Positions 1 through 9,500 of a DNA stretch of 64,000 nucleotides are shown piece after piece (within the stretch, counting starts at the first letter, position 1; every line of letters starts with the position of its first letter). Below the pieces are notes generated by a model that saw only the letters and a program-made list of their open reading frames with translations, did no database searches and was not told where the DNA came from. The stretch comes from Palsa-1150 sp036490515 (lineage in GTDB: Bacteria > Myxococcota_A > Polyangia > Polyangiales > Polyangiaceae), in the NCBI GenBank assembly GCA_036490515.1, contig DASXDU010000038.1, forward strand, positions 186,001-250,000, given 5' to 3'. The translations under genes and the position numbers were made by a program.

Positions 1-2289
1 CATGCAGAGGATGCTGCCCGGGATGAGCAGGAAGAAGCAGCCGATCCAGATCCACGAGACGAGCGGGTTGATGTGGATCTGGAGCGACGCGACCTTGGTC
101 TGCGGGTTGATGGACCCGACGATGACGTAGACGTCGTCGCCGAAGCGGTGCTCGATCGCGACCTCGGTGGTCGGCGAGTCCGGCTGCTTCTTGTAGATGA
201 ACCTCGCCGGGGAGAGGTGCGCGATCTTGTCGCCGTGCTTCGTGACGTTGACGTCGGCGAAGACCATCCGCTTGTTGTTGTCGACCTCCATGCGGTCGCG
301 CTCGTAGGTCACGCGGTAGCCCGCGACCTCCGTGCTCTGCCCGGGCGAGAGCGACGCCTCCTTGTCGGTGCCCCACGACTGCCCCGTGAAGCCGACGAAC
401 ATGAAGACGATGCCGAAGTGGACGATGTACCCGCCGTAGCGGCGCCGCGACTCGGGCGAGAGGCTGAAGAGCGTGTAGACGAACCCGGGCAGACCGCCGA
501 GCCACCACAGGATGCGCGGCGTGCGCGCGCTGGCGCCGGTGCGGGCGCGCGCGCGAAAGAGCAGGACGAACTCCTGCACGATCACCGCGGCGTTGAAGAC
601 GCAGAGCGAGAAGCCCATGACGGGCGTGAACGCGTTGAAGGCGCGGAGGATCGAGCCGAGGGCGCCCGTGTAGATCGGGTCGGCGAAGACGACGGCGGGG
701 AAGCCGAGCAGGCGCCCGAACGCGAAGTGCGCGGCGATCGCGACGACGAACGCGACGAGAGGCGCGCGGAAGGCCCTGCGGAGGGCTTCGCGGCTGGTCT
801 TTTTCCAGCCGAAGAGCGTGCCCAGGCCCATGAGGACGAGGAGCAGGAGCCCCAGCGGCTGCACCCACGCCTTGTAGAAGGGCGGCCCCACGGTGACCTT
901 CTCCCCGGTGAGCCCCTCGCTGATGAGCGGGAACGTCGTCGCGACGAGGATGAAGAAGAGCAGGCTGCAGAGGATCCAGTTGTTCAGGAGGAAGGTGAAC
1001 TCGCGCGAGAGGATCGACTCGATCTGTGGGCGGCGCGGGCGCGTGTCGAGGCCGGTGGTGAGGCGGCGATAGACGAGCTCCATCGCGACGAAGACCGCGA
1101 CGCCCGCGACGAGCGCGATGAGCAGCACGCGCCAGGGGCCCGCCACGGGCATCCGCCAGATGAAGGTGAGGCCCGGCAGGACGGCGGCGATGACGAGCCA
1201 TCCGGCCGCCACCGCGGCCCAGCGGAGCCTGCGCTCCGGGCGCACGTCGCGCAGCTCGGGCCAGCGCCACATGACGAGCGTCGCCGCGAAGCACACGAGG
1301 ACGACGAGGAAGACGGCGAAGTACCCGCCGATCGACGACTGCGCGAACGAGTGGACGCTGGCGATCATCCCCGAGCGCGTGAGGAACGTGCCGAAGATCG
1401 TGAGGAAGAACGTCAGCGAGATGAGGAAGACGTTCCACACCTTCAGCAGGCCCCGGCGCTCCTGGATCATCACCGAGTGGACGTACGCGCTCGCCGTGAG
1501 GAACGGCATGAACGCCGCGTTCTCGACCGGGTCCCACCCCCAGTAGCCGCCCCACCCGAGCTCCTCGTACGCCCAGAGCATGCCGAGCGTGTTGCCGATG
1601 CCGAGGAACATCCACGCGAAGAGGGTCCACTTGCGGCTGGCGACGATCCACTCGTGGTCGAGCCGGCCCGTGACGAGCGCCGCGACGGCGAAGGCGAAGG
1701 GCACCGAGCAGCCGACGAAGCCCGTGTAGAGGCACGGCGGGTGGATGACCATCCAGTAGTTCTGGAGGAGCGGGTTCAGGCCCTCGCCGTCGGGCCGCGC
1801 GCCCGCGACGGTCGTCGCGAACGGGTTCGCCGAGAACGTCATGAGCACGCAGAAGAAGAGGACGATCGCCATGAGCGTGGCGATGACGTACGGCTGCAGC
1901 GCCAGGTACCGCTTGCCGAGCCACTTCACGCACACGCCGATGTAGACGCTGAGGAGGAAGAGCCACCAGAGGAGGGAGCCGTCCTGCCCGCCCCAGAGGG
2001 CGGTGAGCAGGTACTGGAGTGGCATCGACCGGTCGGAGTAGTGGGCGACGTAGCGGATGCGGAAGTCGTGCGTGACGAAGGCGTATGCGAGGCACGCGAC
2101 GGCGACGAGGATGAGCGCGACGGTGCCGTAGGCTCCGAAGCGCGCAGCCTGGAGGGTGCGCGTGCGGCCGTTGGCGCCCGCGGCGAGGGAGACCGCGAAC
2201 GTGTAGCTCGCGATGACCATGACGCCGAGGAGGAGGCTCGCCCCGAATGCCGGGAACGTGCTGCCGAAGACGTGGAGGAGGCTCGTCAT
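1..2289 (-). CDS. ccmF: Cytochrome c heme lyase CcmF, 3' end beyond window
   Basis: Large multi-pass inner-membrane protein of the CcmF/CycK family, which ligates heme to apocytochrome c on the periplasmic face. 763 codons are open and the frame runs off the left edge, so the C-terminus is missing. The tryptophan-rich heme-handling loop is visible (GWGGYWGWDPVENAAF), as is the N-terminal family signature ALWGGQDGSLLWW. Many hydrophobic helices precede a periplasmic beta-rich segment and a last membrane helix near the edge. The ATG start lies 30 bases after the aminotransferase stop, so it is probably the last visible gene of a five-gene run. Other ccm genes would be expected to the left. The family assignment is secure. 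Confidence 0.93.
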   Translation of the reverse strand, partial: MTSLLHVFGSTFPAFGASLLLGVMVIASYTFAVSLAAGANGRTRTLQAARFGAYGTVALILVAVACLAYAFVTHDFRIRYVAHYSDRSMPLQYLLTALWGGQDGSLLWWLFLLSVYIGVCVKWLGKRYLALQPYVIATLMAIVLFFCVLMTFSANPFATTVAGARPDGEGLNPLLQNYWMVIHPPCLYTGFVGCSVPFAFAVAALVTGRLDHEWIVASRKWTLFAWMFLGIGNTLGMLWAYEELGWGGYWGWDPVENAAFMPFLTASAYVHSVMIQERRGLLKVWNVFLISLTFFLTIFGTFLTRSGMIASVHSFAQSSIGGYFAVFLVVLVCFAATLVMWRWPELRDVRPERRLRWAAVAAGWLVIAAVLPGLTFIWRMPVAGPWRVLLIALVAGVAVFVAMELVYRRLTTGLDTRPRRPQIESILSREFTFLLNNWILCSLLFFILVATTFPLISEGLTGEKVTVGPPFYKAWVQPLGLLLLVLMGLGTLFGWKKTSREALRRAFRAPLVAFVVAIAAHFAFGRLLGFPAVVFADPIYTGALGSILRAFNAFTPVMGFSLCVFNAAVIVQEFVLLFRARARTGASARTPRILWWLGGLPGFVYTLFSLSPESRRRYGGYIVHFGIVFMFVGFTGQSWGTDKEASLSPGQSTEVAGYRVTYERDRMEVDNNKRMVFADVNVTKHGDKIAHLSPARFIYKKQPDSPTTEVAIEHRFGDDVYVIVGSINPQTKVASLQIHINPLVSWIWIGCFFLLIPGSILCM

Positions 2290-2319
2290 GGCGTTGGGGC
2301 TTTCAGGAGGTGCGGCAGT

Positions 2320-3405
2320 TTAGCAGCGCGCTCCCCGCAGCGCCTCCGAGAGACGCGACAGCCCCTCGTCGAGCACCTGGATCGGCGCGGACCATGCCAG
2401 GCGGAAGCCGTCCGGCATGCCGAAGAACGAGCCTGCCGCGACGAGGACCTCCCGCTCGCGCGCCGCGCGCTCGATCGTCGCAGTGAGGTCTCCCGCGCCG
2501 GGGACGCGCACGAAGCCGAAGAGGCCCTCGGCCGGGGCGTGCCAGGAGAGGCCCTGCGAGGCGACCCAGCGAGCCACGTGCTCACGCTTGCCCTCGAGGA
2601 CCGCCCGCGCACGCGCCGCGAGGGCCCCGATGCGGCCGAATGCATGGGCGCCCAGGTGAGCGTGACCGAGCGGGAGCATGCCGCAGCTCGCGGTCGTCGC
2701 GTCCCCGGCGCGCGCGACGACGTCCGGCGGACCGAGGAGCCAGCCGATGCGGTGGTTGCCCAGGCCGTAGCACTTGGTGAGGCTCCCTACGGCGACGACG
2801 CCGGGCGCGAGGTGGCGGGCGCTTCCGCGGAAGACGCCCGCGCCGTCGGTGAGGCCGTCGAAGGGAGCGTACACCTCGTCGACGACCAGGGTCGCGCCCC
2901 GGGCGGCGGTCACCCTGGCGACCGCCCGCAGGGCATCGTCGCCGGTGCGCGCCCCGGTGGGGTTGTGGAGGTTCGTGAGGGAGACGACGCGGGTGCGCGG
3001 CGTCATCGCGCGGGCCAGGCGGTCGGGGTCGAGCGCCCATCCGTCGGCCTCGTCGCGCGCGAAAGGCACGACCCGTGCGCCGACGCCCTCCGCGATGCGC
3101 TTGAGGGGCTCGTAGCCGGGACTCTCGACGAGGACGTCGTCGCCGGGGCTCGTGAGCGCTGCGTACGCGAGCCACAGGGCGTGCGTGGTGCCCAGCGCCG
3201 GGACGACCTCGCCCGCCGGGACCGCGTTGTAGGCCGCGATCGCGCCCGTGAAGCGTGCCCACCCCGCCGGATCGTCGACGGCCCCCGGGTCGGGCGCCCC
3301 GAGCTCCGCGGAGGAGACCGACGGGATACCGCTCGACGCGAGGTCGTAGCGCACCTGCCCGTAGAAGCGGCGTGCCCACGCGAGGTAGCGCGTCGGCTGG
3401 AACAC
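2320..3405 (-). CDS. PLP-dependent class I/II aminotransferase
   Basis: 361-residue fold-type I aminotransferase, slightly shorter than the usual 380-400 residues. Visible active-site elements are HNPTG with the cofactor Asn near residue 148, DEVY near 176-179, the Schiff-base lysine in SLTKCYGLGNHRIGW (K211), and the substrate-carboxylate Arg in GFRLAWS near the C-terminus. The substrate cannot be read from sequence. The GTG start directly follows the TGA of the upstream lipoprotein gene (TGAGTG), which implies translational coupling. A ccmF gene follows 30 bases later. Cytoplasmic enzyme; a role in amino-acid or secondary metabolism is open. Confidence 0.9.
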   Translation of the reverse strand: MFQPTRYLAWARRFYGQVRYDLASSGIPSVSSAELGAPDPGAVDDPAGWARFTGAIAAYNAVPAGEVVPALGTTHALWLAYAALTSPGDDVLVESPGYEPLKRIAEGVGARVVPFARDEADGWALDPDRLARAMTPRTRVVSLTNLHNPTGARTGDDALRAVARVTAARGATLVVDEVYAPFDGLTDGAGVFRGSARHLAPGVVAVGSLTKCYGLGNHRIGWLLGPPDVVARAGDATTASCGMLPLGHAHLGAHAFGRIGALAARARAVLEGKREHVARWVASQGLSWHAPAEGLFGFVRVPGAGDLTATIERAAREREVLVAAGSFFGMPDGFRLAWSAPIQVLDEGLSRLSEALRGARC

Positions 3406-3960
3406 TCAGCGTGCGCCCCCGCGCGCGAGCGAGAACGTCGCGGTGCGTACGACGCCCCCCGTACCGAGCGAGAGGTTCATGGTGCCCTCGAGCTTGTCGC
3501 CGGTGACCGTCGCGAGCAGCGTCCCGCCGAAGCCGTGGTCGCCCGGGTCCTTTCGGACGAGCGTCGCGGACACCGTGCCGTCCGCAGAGGCGCCGTCGAG
3601 CGTCGCCGGGCCGAGGGGGCCCTCGAGCGTTCCGGTCACGTGCCCCGTCGCGCCGTCGATCGCGAGCGCCATCGCGCCGTCGCCGATGCCCTCGGTGCTC
3701 TTCGTGTCCGACCAGTGTACCTTCTTCCACTCGGGGGGGACCGAGATGGACGCGGCCGCGCTCTTGTAGCTGCCCGCCCAGCTCGAGGACGCCGCGGCCC
3801 CGCCCGAGGAAGCCGCCGCCGCGGAGCTCGACGGCGCCGCCGCGGCCGACGACGCGGAGGCGGCAGCCGGCGCGCTGCCCGCCGCAGCCGGCGCCACGTC
3901 CCCCGACGACTTGCTGCACGCGGCGAGCGCGAGCAGCGCCACCCACGCGAAGCGCTTCAT
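3406..3960 (-). CDS. Putative lipoprotein with Ala/Ser-rich linker
   Basis: 184 residues. The N-terminus MKRFAWVALLALAACSKSSG is a lipoprotein signal with the lipobox Cys at residue 15. A low-complexity linker of about 50 Ala, Ser, Gly and Pro residues follows, then a compact C-terminal beta-rich domain of about 110 residues (SYKSAAASISVPPEWKK onward, ending TATFSLARGG). The domain has no family I recognise. Linkers of this kind are common in myxobacterial lipoproteins and tether a domain away from the membrane. The start overlaps the sctQ-like stop (ATGA) and the stop abuts the aminotransferase start, so it sits inside a coupled operon. Function unknown. Confidence 0.75.
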   Translation of the reverse strand: MKRFAWVALLALAACSKSSGDVAPAAAGSAPAAASASSAAAAPSSSAAAASSGGAAASSSWAGSYKSAAASISVPPEWKKVHWSDTKSTEGIGDGAMALAIDGATGHVTGTLEGPLGPATLDGASADGTVSATLVRKDPGDHGFGGTLLATVTGDKLEGTMNLSLGTGGVVRTATFSLARGGAR

Positions 3961-5108
3961 CGTGCGGCTCCCGCGGCGTTCACCCGTTCGGCGATCCGCA
4001 CGCCCACCTCGCCGTCGACCTCGACGAGGTCGCCGCGCGCGACCGCGAGGCCGCCGACGCGCACGGTGACCGGCTCGCCGATGCGCCGGCCCAGCACGAC
4101 GACGTCGCCCGTCCCGATGGCGGCCCACTCGCGCGCCGTCATCGAGGCCTCGCCGATCTCGACGCGCACGACCACGGGCACCTCGCCCACGGTGTCGACG
4201 ACGCCGCCTTGCTCCGTGACCTCGTTCATGTCCGCCTCCGGCGCGCGCAGCATCGCCTTCTCGCCCCGTAGCACGATGCGCCCGTCGGGAGCGAGCTGCC
4301 CGGACGTGCCCACGTCCGCGGAAGGGGCCGCGAGCACGACCGGTCCGCGAAGCCCGCCGTCCGCCCGCTCGAGAGGCCAGCCGGGGAGCAGGAGCGCGTC
4401 GCCCGGCGCGAGCGAGCCGACGTCGGCCGCCGCGAGGACGATCGCATGGGCGACGACGGGGACGCTCAGCGGCGTCGCTCCCAGCGACGCGAGCGTGCGG
4501 GCGTCCCACCCGGGGCCCGCGTGGTCGAGCACTGCCGTGTGCGGGACGACGACGCGCGCCTCGTACGCCTCGTCGGCGAGGAGCACGGTCAACGTGGCCG
4601 CGAGCACCTCGCCCAGGTGCCGCGCGACGTCGGCCTCGAGAGCCTCGGCAGGCCCCGCGGCGAGGACGCGGAAGGCGGAGCCCTCGTGCGCTCGACGCAG
4701 CCCCGCGAGGAGTATGGCCGCGAGGGCGCCCGCCGCGCCTGGGGTGACCACGGCGGCGGGATCGACCACCCGCGCCGGCGGACGCTCGAGCGCACGCGCG
4801 ACGACCGTCGCGAGGAGCGCCCCGTCCACCTCGACGAGCGCGGAGCGCGCGAGCTCGGGCGCCTCCGCGAGGGCGAAGGCGACGCCCGCCCCGCCGTGGA
4901 GTGGACCCGCGGCGCGGGCGACCTCGACGCGGCGAAGGACCACCTGCACGGGCGCGTGCACGAGCTCTCCGAGCGCGGCGACGAGCCGCTCCACGTCGAC
5001 GTGCGCGCGGATCCATCGTCGCAGGTCGCGCCCCGCGGCCGTCGCGGCGCGCGTCGTCGACGGGAGCGACCGCCAGGGGAACGGCCGCACGGCCGGCGCC
5101 GGGTTCAC
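3957..5108 (-). CDS. sctQ: Type III secretion cytoplasmic-ring protein, SctQ/FliN-like (SPOA domain)
   Basis: 383 residues. The last 75 residues are a clear SPOA domain (VPVVVRVEIGEASMTAREWA, then a GDVVVLGRRIGEPVTVRV segment and VARGDLVEVDGEVGVRI), as in FliN and the C-terminus of SctQ. A weaker preceding SPOA-like region (GDALLLPGWPLERADGGLRG) and the overall length fit SctQ better than FliN, which is usually 100-150 residues. The GTG start overlaps the methyltransferase stop (GTGA); an upstream extension exists only as an antisense-like frame. SctQ proteins form the sorting platform of injectisomes. No other type III gene is in the window, so this copy is either an orphan or at the edge of a locus. 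Confidence 0.75.
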   Translation of the reverse strand: MNPAPAVRPFPWRSLPSTTRAATAAGRDLRRWIRAHVDVERLVAALGELVHAPVQVVLRRVEVARAAGPLHGGAGVAFALAEAPELARSALVEVDGALLATVVARALERPPARVVDPAAVVTPGAAGALAAILLAGLRRAHEGSAFRVLAAGPAEALEADVARHLGEVLAATLTVLLADEAYEARVVVPHTAVLDHAGPGWDARTLASLGATPLSVPVVAHAIVLAAADVGSLAPGDALLLPGWPLERADGGLRGPVVLAAPSADVGTSGQLAPDGRIVLRGEKAMLRAPEADMNEVTEQGGVVDTVGEVPVVVRVEIGEASMTAREWAAIGTGDVVVLGRRIGEPVTVRVGGLAVARGDLVEVDGEVGVRIAERVNAAGAAR

Positions 5109-5821
5109 GGCTTCTCGCAGGACAGCGTCCAGTGGCGGTCGCTCGTCGTCGCGACCGAGGCGGCCGGGATCCCGAGCGCACCGACGAGCGCGCGCACCTC
5201 GTCGGCGGTGAGCGCGGCGCGGAGGGACGCCTCGAGGAGGCCGCGCTGGCGGAGGTGCATCGCGCGGAGGTCGGGCGGGCCGTCCGGGATGGGCGCGTAG
5301 GCGGCGACGAGCTCCGCGACCCGCGCGTCGGTCGCCGGGCGCTCGAGGTCGCGCACGAAGAGCCGCCCGCCCGCCTTCACGAGCCGCCACGCCTCGCCCA
5401 GCATCTCGGCCGGCTCCGGGATGTGGTGCACGATGCTGTTCGACATCACGACGTCGAACGTCCCGGGCGGCCACGGCCCCTTCTTCGCGTCCACCTTCGC
5501 GACGCGGATACGGCCCGCGAGGCCCGCGCGCGCGACGTTCCGCTCGGCGAGCGCCAGCATGTGGCTCGCCAGGTCGATCGCGTCGACCTGAACGCCCGCG
5601 TCGCGCCGGCAAAGCTCCACCGGGATGAGCGCCGTCCCCGTGCCCACGTCGAGGACCCGCGCCGGACGCGCGCCCGTCGAGAGCGTCCCTCGCGCGGCGA
5701 GGAGGTCGGCCACGAAGCGCGCGTTGACGTCGCCGTGGTCCATCGCGTCGTAGTCGCGAGCCTCCTCGTCGGTGTCCATCACCTCGGGCTCGAGGACTCG
5801 GGGCAGCGGCGGCGGTCCCAT
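5105..5821 (-). CDS. Class I SAM-dependent methyltransferase
   Basis: 238 residues with a Rossmann methyltransferase core. Motif I is VLDVGTGTALIPVEL, the acidic loop VDAIDLASHM follows, and motif IV is FDVVMSNSIVHHIPEP. The C-terminal third (residues about 170-238) is family-specific and resembles methyltransferases of the ubiquinone/menaquinone-like or uncharacterised Methyltransf_25 group. The substrate cannot be read. First gene of the minus-strand run: it is divergent from the TPR gene at 5888, and its TGA overlaps the GTG start of the sctQ-like gene. The chosen ATG at 5821 gives the shortest untranslated spacer consistent with a complete methyltransferase fold. Confidence 0.85.
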   Translation of the reverse strand: MGPPPLPRVLEPEVMDTDEEARDYDAMDHGDVNARFVADLLAARGTLSTGARPARVLDVGTGTALIPVELCRRDAGVQVDAIDLASHMLALAERNVARAGLAGRIRVAKVDAKKGPWPPGTFDVVMSNSIVHHIPEPAEMLGEAWRLVKAGGRLFVRDLERPATDARVAELVAAYAPIPDGPPDLRAMHLRQRGLLEASLRAALTADEVRALVGALGIPAASVATTSDRHWTLSCEKP

Positions 5822-5887
5822 GGGCCGGGATTTGGCACCGACCGGGCGCTTGCCGCAAGGGCCGCCCCCTCTGATAGGCTGACCTCG

Positions 5888-6505
5888 ATGACGCGGGGCC
5901 GCCTGCAGCACCTCCTCCGAGCGCTCGTCCTCGTCCCGGCCTTCGCCCTGGTCGCGGTTCCTGCCCTCGCCGAGGGCGGCAAGAAGAAGCCGGCCACCGA
6001 GGAGGGCTCCGGCGGCGGGGGCGGCAAGTACCGCGAGGCGTGCAAGGAGGGGAACTCCAAGTACGCGGCGCGCGACTTTCCGGCGGCCATCGCGGCGTAC
6101 CAGAAGGCCATCGAGGTCGACCCGAACAACGGCCTGGGGCACTACTTCCTCGGCGAGGCGCAGGAGGCCGCGGGCAACCTGGTCGAGGCCGAGGCCGCGT
6201 GGAACCGCGCGTCGCTCGCGACCGACAAGGACCCGGCGCTCCGCGCGCGCGTCCTCTTCTGCCTGGCGGACCTCAAGGAGCGGCAGAAGAAGTGGGACGA
6301 CGCGCGCGCCGCCTGGCAGGTCTACTTCGACTGGGCGAGCAAGTACCCCAACGCGGGAGCCTTCCCGGGCAGCGCGCAGTCACGCCAGCAGGCCATCGAC
6401 GCGGCCAAGAAGCAGGACGCCGCGTACGCCGTCGTCCGCCAGCGCATCGCCGACACGCAGAAGGGCGGCGTGTTCACGGACCTGATGAAGTCCGTCGGGC
6501 ACTGA
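5888..6505 (+). CDS. Secreted TPR-repeat protein
   Basis: 205 residues. A signal peptide (RALVLVPAFALVAVPALAEG) is followed by a Lys/Gly-rich linker and tetratricopeptide repeats: YAARDFPAAIAAYQKAIEVD, then GHYFLGEAQEAAGNLVEAEA, then a third helical pair. TPR proteins of this size usually act as periplasmic assembly or scaffold factors. It is a single gene, divergent from the methyltransferase operon across 66 bases and convergent with the transglutaminase-like gene ending at 6520. No partner can be inferred from context. Confidence 0.8.
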   Translation: MTRGRLQHLLRALVLVPAFALVAVPALAEGGKKKPATEEGSGGGGGKYREACKEGNSKYAARDFPAAIAAYQKAIEVDPNNGLGHYFLGEAQEAAGNLVEAEAAWNRASLATDKDPALRARVLFCLADLKERQKKWDDARAAWQVYFDWASKYPNAGAFPGSAQSRQQAIDAAKKQDAAYAVVRQRIADTQKGGVFTDLMKSVGH

Positions 6506-6519
6506 GGGCCGCCGCCCCG

Positions 6520-9500
6520 TCACTTGCCGATCATCACGTCGTGGCCCACCAGCGCGTCGGCCTGGCGGACGAACGCCTGCCACTTCGCGTACTCCTCGCC
6601 GGGCTGCACGCGGCCCGCGGGCAGGACGATCGTGCGGTCGTAGTCGATGGAGTGGCCGTTCACGACGTCCTTCACGACGACCGACGCCGTCCCGTCGCTC
6701 GCCGTGCCGCGCGTCATGTCGCTCGGCATCCGCAACGAGTCCGGCAGGACGACCCGGAGCTTCACCTCGCTCTTCCACGTCGCCGGGCGAAGGAGCGGCG
6801 TGTGGCGCTGCGGCAGCGCCGCGAGCGTGGCGAGGTTCGGCGCGAACGGCGGGTGGAGCGCGAGGCCGCCCTTCACCAGCTTCGCGAGCTCGGGCACCTC
6901 GACGCGCGCGTGCATGAGGAGCGGCTGGTCGAGCGCAGCCGCGCCGTCCACCTTGAGCTCGCGCACGTGGCCGCCGTCGAACGACGGCGCGACGATCTCC
7001 TTGTCGACGAAGTCGTAGAGCTTCGCCTGCGGGATCTGGTCGAGCGCGTTGCGCCACGCGATGGCGCGGTTGCCGCTGAACGTGAGATCGAGGTCGATGA
7101 TGGCGCTCCCGTCCTCGCGCACGTCGGCGCGGCCCGCGTAGACGACGTCGTCGTCGGAGGCGCCCGACACGTGCACGACGTCGCGGGGCATCGACGGCTC
7201 GAGGACGATGGCGGGCTGCTCGCGCAGCTCGGCGGGGACGTACCCGTAGGGCGCGAACTTGTCGCGGACCATCATCCAGCGGACGCCGTGGTCGGTCGGC
7301 ACGCGCAGCACGAGCGCGTCGTACTCCTCGACCTCGCTCATCGGGCCGAGCGGCGGCGTCGCCAGCCGGTTCTTCACGAGCGCGAGCTGGCTGTCGATCC
7401 CGAGGAGCCGCAGCATGTACCGGAAGGCCGCCTGGCGTGACCCCGTGCCCCCGAGCACGACGCGGCGACCGTCGGCGTCCTTGCCGTCCTGCACGTGCTC
7501 GAGCACCCAGCGGTACACGTGGCGCGCCCGCTCGTCGATCGCCCGCGGGGGGACGCCCTTCACGGCCTCGAGGGCGCGAGCGCGCACGCGCGGATCGAGC
7601 GGGGTCTCGTCGCCGGCGAGGTCGACGAGGTGCGCGAGCGTGGCGTCGAGGGAGATGCCCCAGCCGACGCGGACGCTCGGGAGAAACTCGGTGATCGGGG
7701 GGCTGTCCGCCTCGACCTCCGCGGGCGGGCTCAGGTCGACGCGCCAGCTGTGCTCGACGAACGTGCCGATGGGCTTCACCTGCGGCGGCGGGACGTTGCC
7801 GCGGGTCTCGATCTCGAGCTCGCGGCTCGCGGGCGTGACGACGATGAACTCGGAGCGCCAGTAGCCCTTGTCGGCCTCGCGGAAGAACCAGTGCGGGCTG
7901 TGGTACTGGCGGCCCTTCGCGCCGTCGCCCGCCTCGGGCGTGATGTGCTCCATCTCGATGTAGTCGCCGACCTCGAGGTGCGGAAGCGTCACCGTCGGCT
8001 TCCCCGCGACCTGCTCGGGCTCCATCACGCGCCCGTCCGGCTTGATGACGCGCAGGTGCAAGACGAGGCCCGTCGGGGGCTGCATCTCGGACTCCGAGCC
8101 GATGGCCTCCTGCGACTGGATCTTCTGGATCTCGTGCTCGAGCATCTCGCTCGAGCCGTCGTCGTGCACCCACGTGGCCGCGTAGTCGAGGACACGCGCC
8201 GCCGTCCCGTCCATGTGGTGCCCGGCCTTCTCCCATGCCTGGTACTCGCGGATGACGGCCTTGCCGTCCTTGCGGTACGGCTCGAGATCGGTCGCACCCT
8301 CCAGGAGATCGATGGCCGCGCGCAGCTCCTCGGTGGGCGCGCCCGTCTGGAGCGCCGACGCGAGCGCCTTGCGAAGCGCGCTCGGGTCTCCCCCGGCGTA
8401 CGCGCGATCCGCGAGGCGGAAGCGCGCCTGCGCGTCGAGCGGGTGCTTGGCGAGGGCCTTCTCGAGCTCCTTCGTGGCGGCGCGCGTGTCCCCCGAGCGC
8501 GCGAGCACGTCGGCGATGCGCGAGGCGATCTCCTTGCGGTCCGGGCGCCTCTTCTTCAGGCGCTCGAGCTCGGCCACGGCCGCCTTGTAGTCGTGGCGGG
8601 CGAGCGCGCGATCGAGGTCCACCTCGGCGTCCGGGTCGAGCTTCGCGATGCGTGCGGCCACGCGGTCCGCCTCCGACGCGGGCCCTTCGTCGTCGAGCGC
8701 CTCAAGGTAGGCGTTGAGCGCGCCCACGTCGTCGGGGAAGCGCTTCGCGAGGTCGGCCAGGGTGCGCGTCTGGTCGCCGCGCCAGCCGAGCTTCGTGTAG
8801 ACGCGCGCGAGCTGCTCGAGCACCTCGGGCTCGGCGGGCACCTCGTCGGCGAGCTTGCGGAGCGGCTCCACCGCGTCGGCCAGGCCGTGCTGCGCCGCCT
8901 CGTCGAGGATGGTGAGCATGCGGGCCCGCCAGAGGCGCGGGTCCCGCTCGAGGGCCCTCGCGCGAAGGGCGCGTGCGCGGGGCTCGCGCGCGTCCTCGGG
9001 CCACGCGGGATCGTCGCCGACGTAGGTCGACGCCATCTGGAGCGCGACGGCCGCGGCGTCCTTCGGCTCGACCAGCGACGCCACGAGCGCCGAGGCGACG
9101 TCGTCGAGCTGCTCGGCGTGCGCCGCGTACGCCGCGAGGGCCACGTCGACGGGCGACCCGGCGAGCGACGCGTCGCCCGCGGCCGCCGCGCGCACGACCG
9201 CGTCGATCGGGTTCGGGTCCGCGAGCAGCATCGGCGGCTCCACCGAGTACGGCGCCTCGGCGTTCGCGTCCGTCTCGAGGCCGGCGGCCGTCCCGTCCGG
9301 GTTGAGGAGGCGCACGCTCGCCGCCGGCGTCAGCACGCGCGCCAGCACGCGGTGGCGCCCGTCGCTCACGCGCACGTGCGTCCCGAACCGCTGCCACGAG
9401 CCCCAGTCGTCGACTCCCCGCGCGAGCATCGGCGCGTCGTCGATCCACACCTTCACCGCCCCCTGCACCGCCACGACGAGGTCCCGCTCGCCGTGCGTCG

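Noticed and set aside
73..5211. A 1712-codon open frame on the plus strand
   Set aside because: It is antisense to ccmF and four further genes, consists of Arg/Glu/Asp-rich text with no domain, and arises from high GC at third positions.
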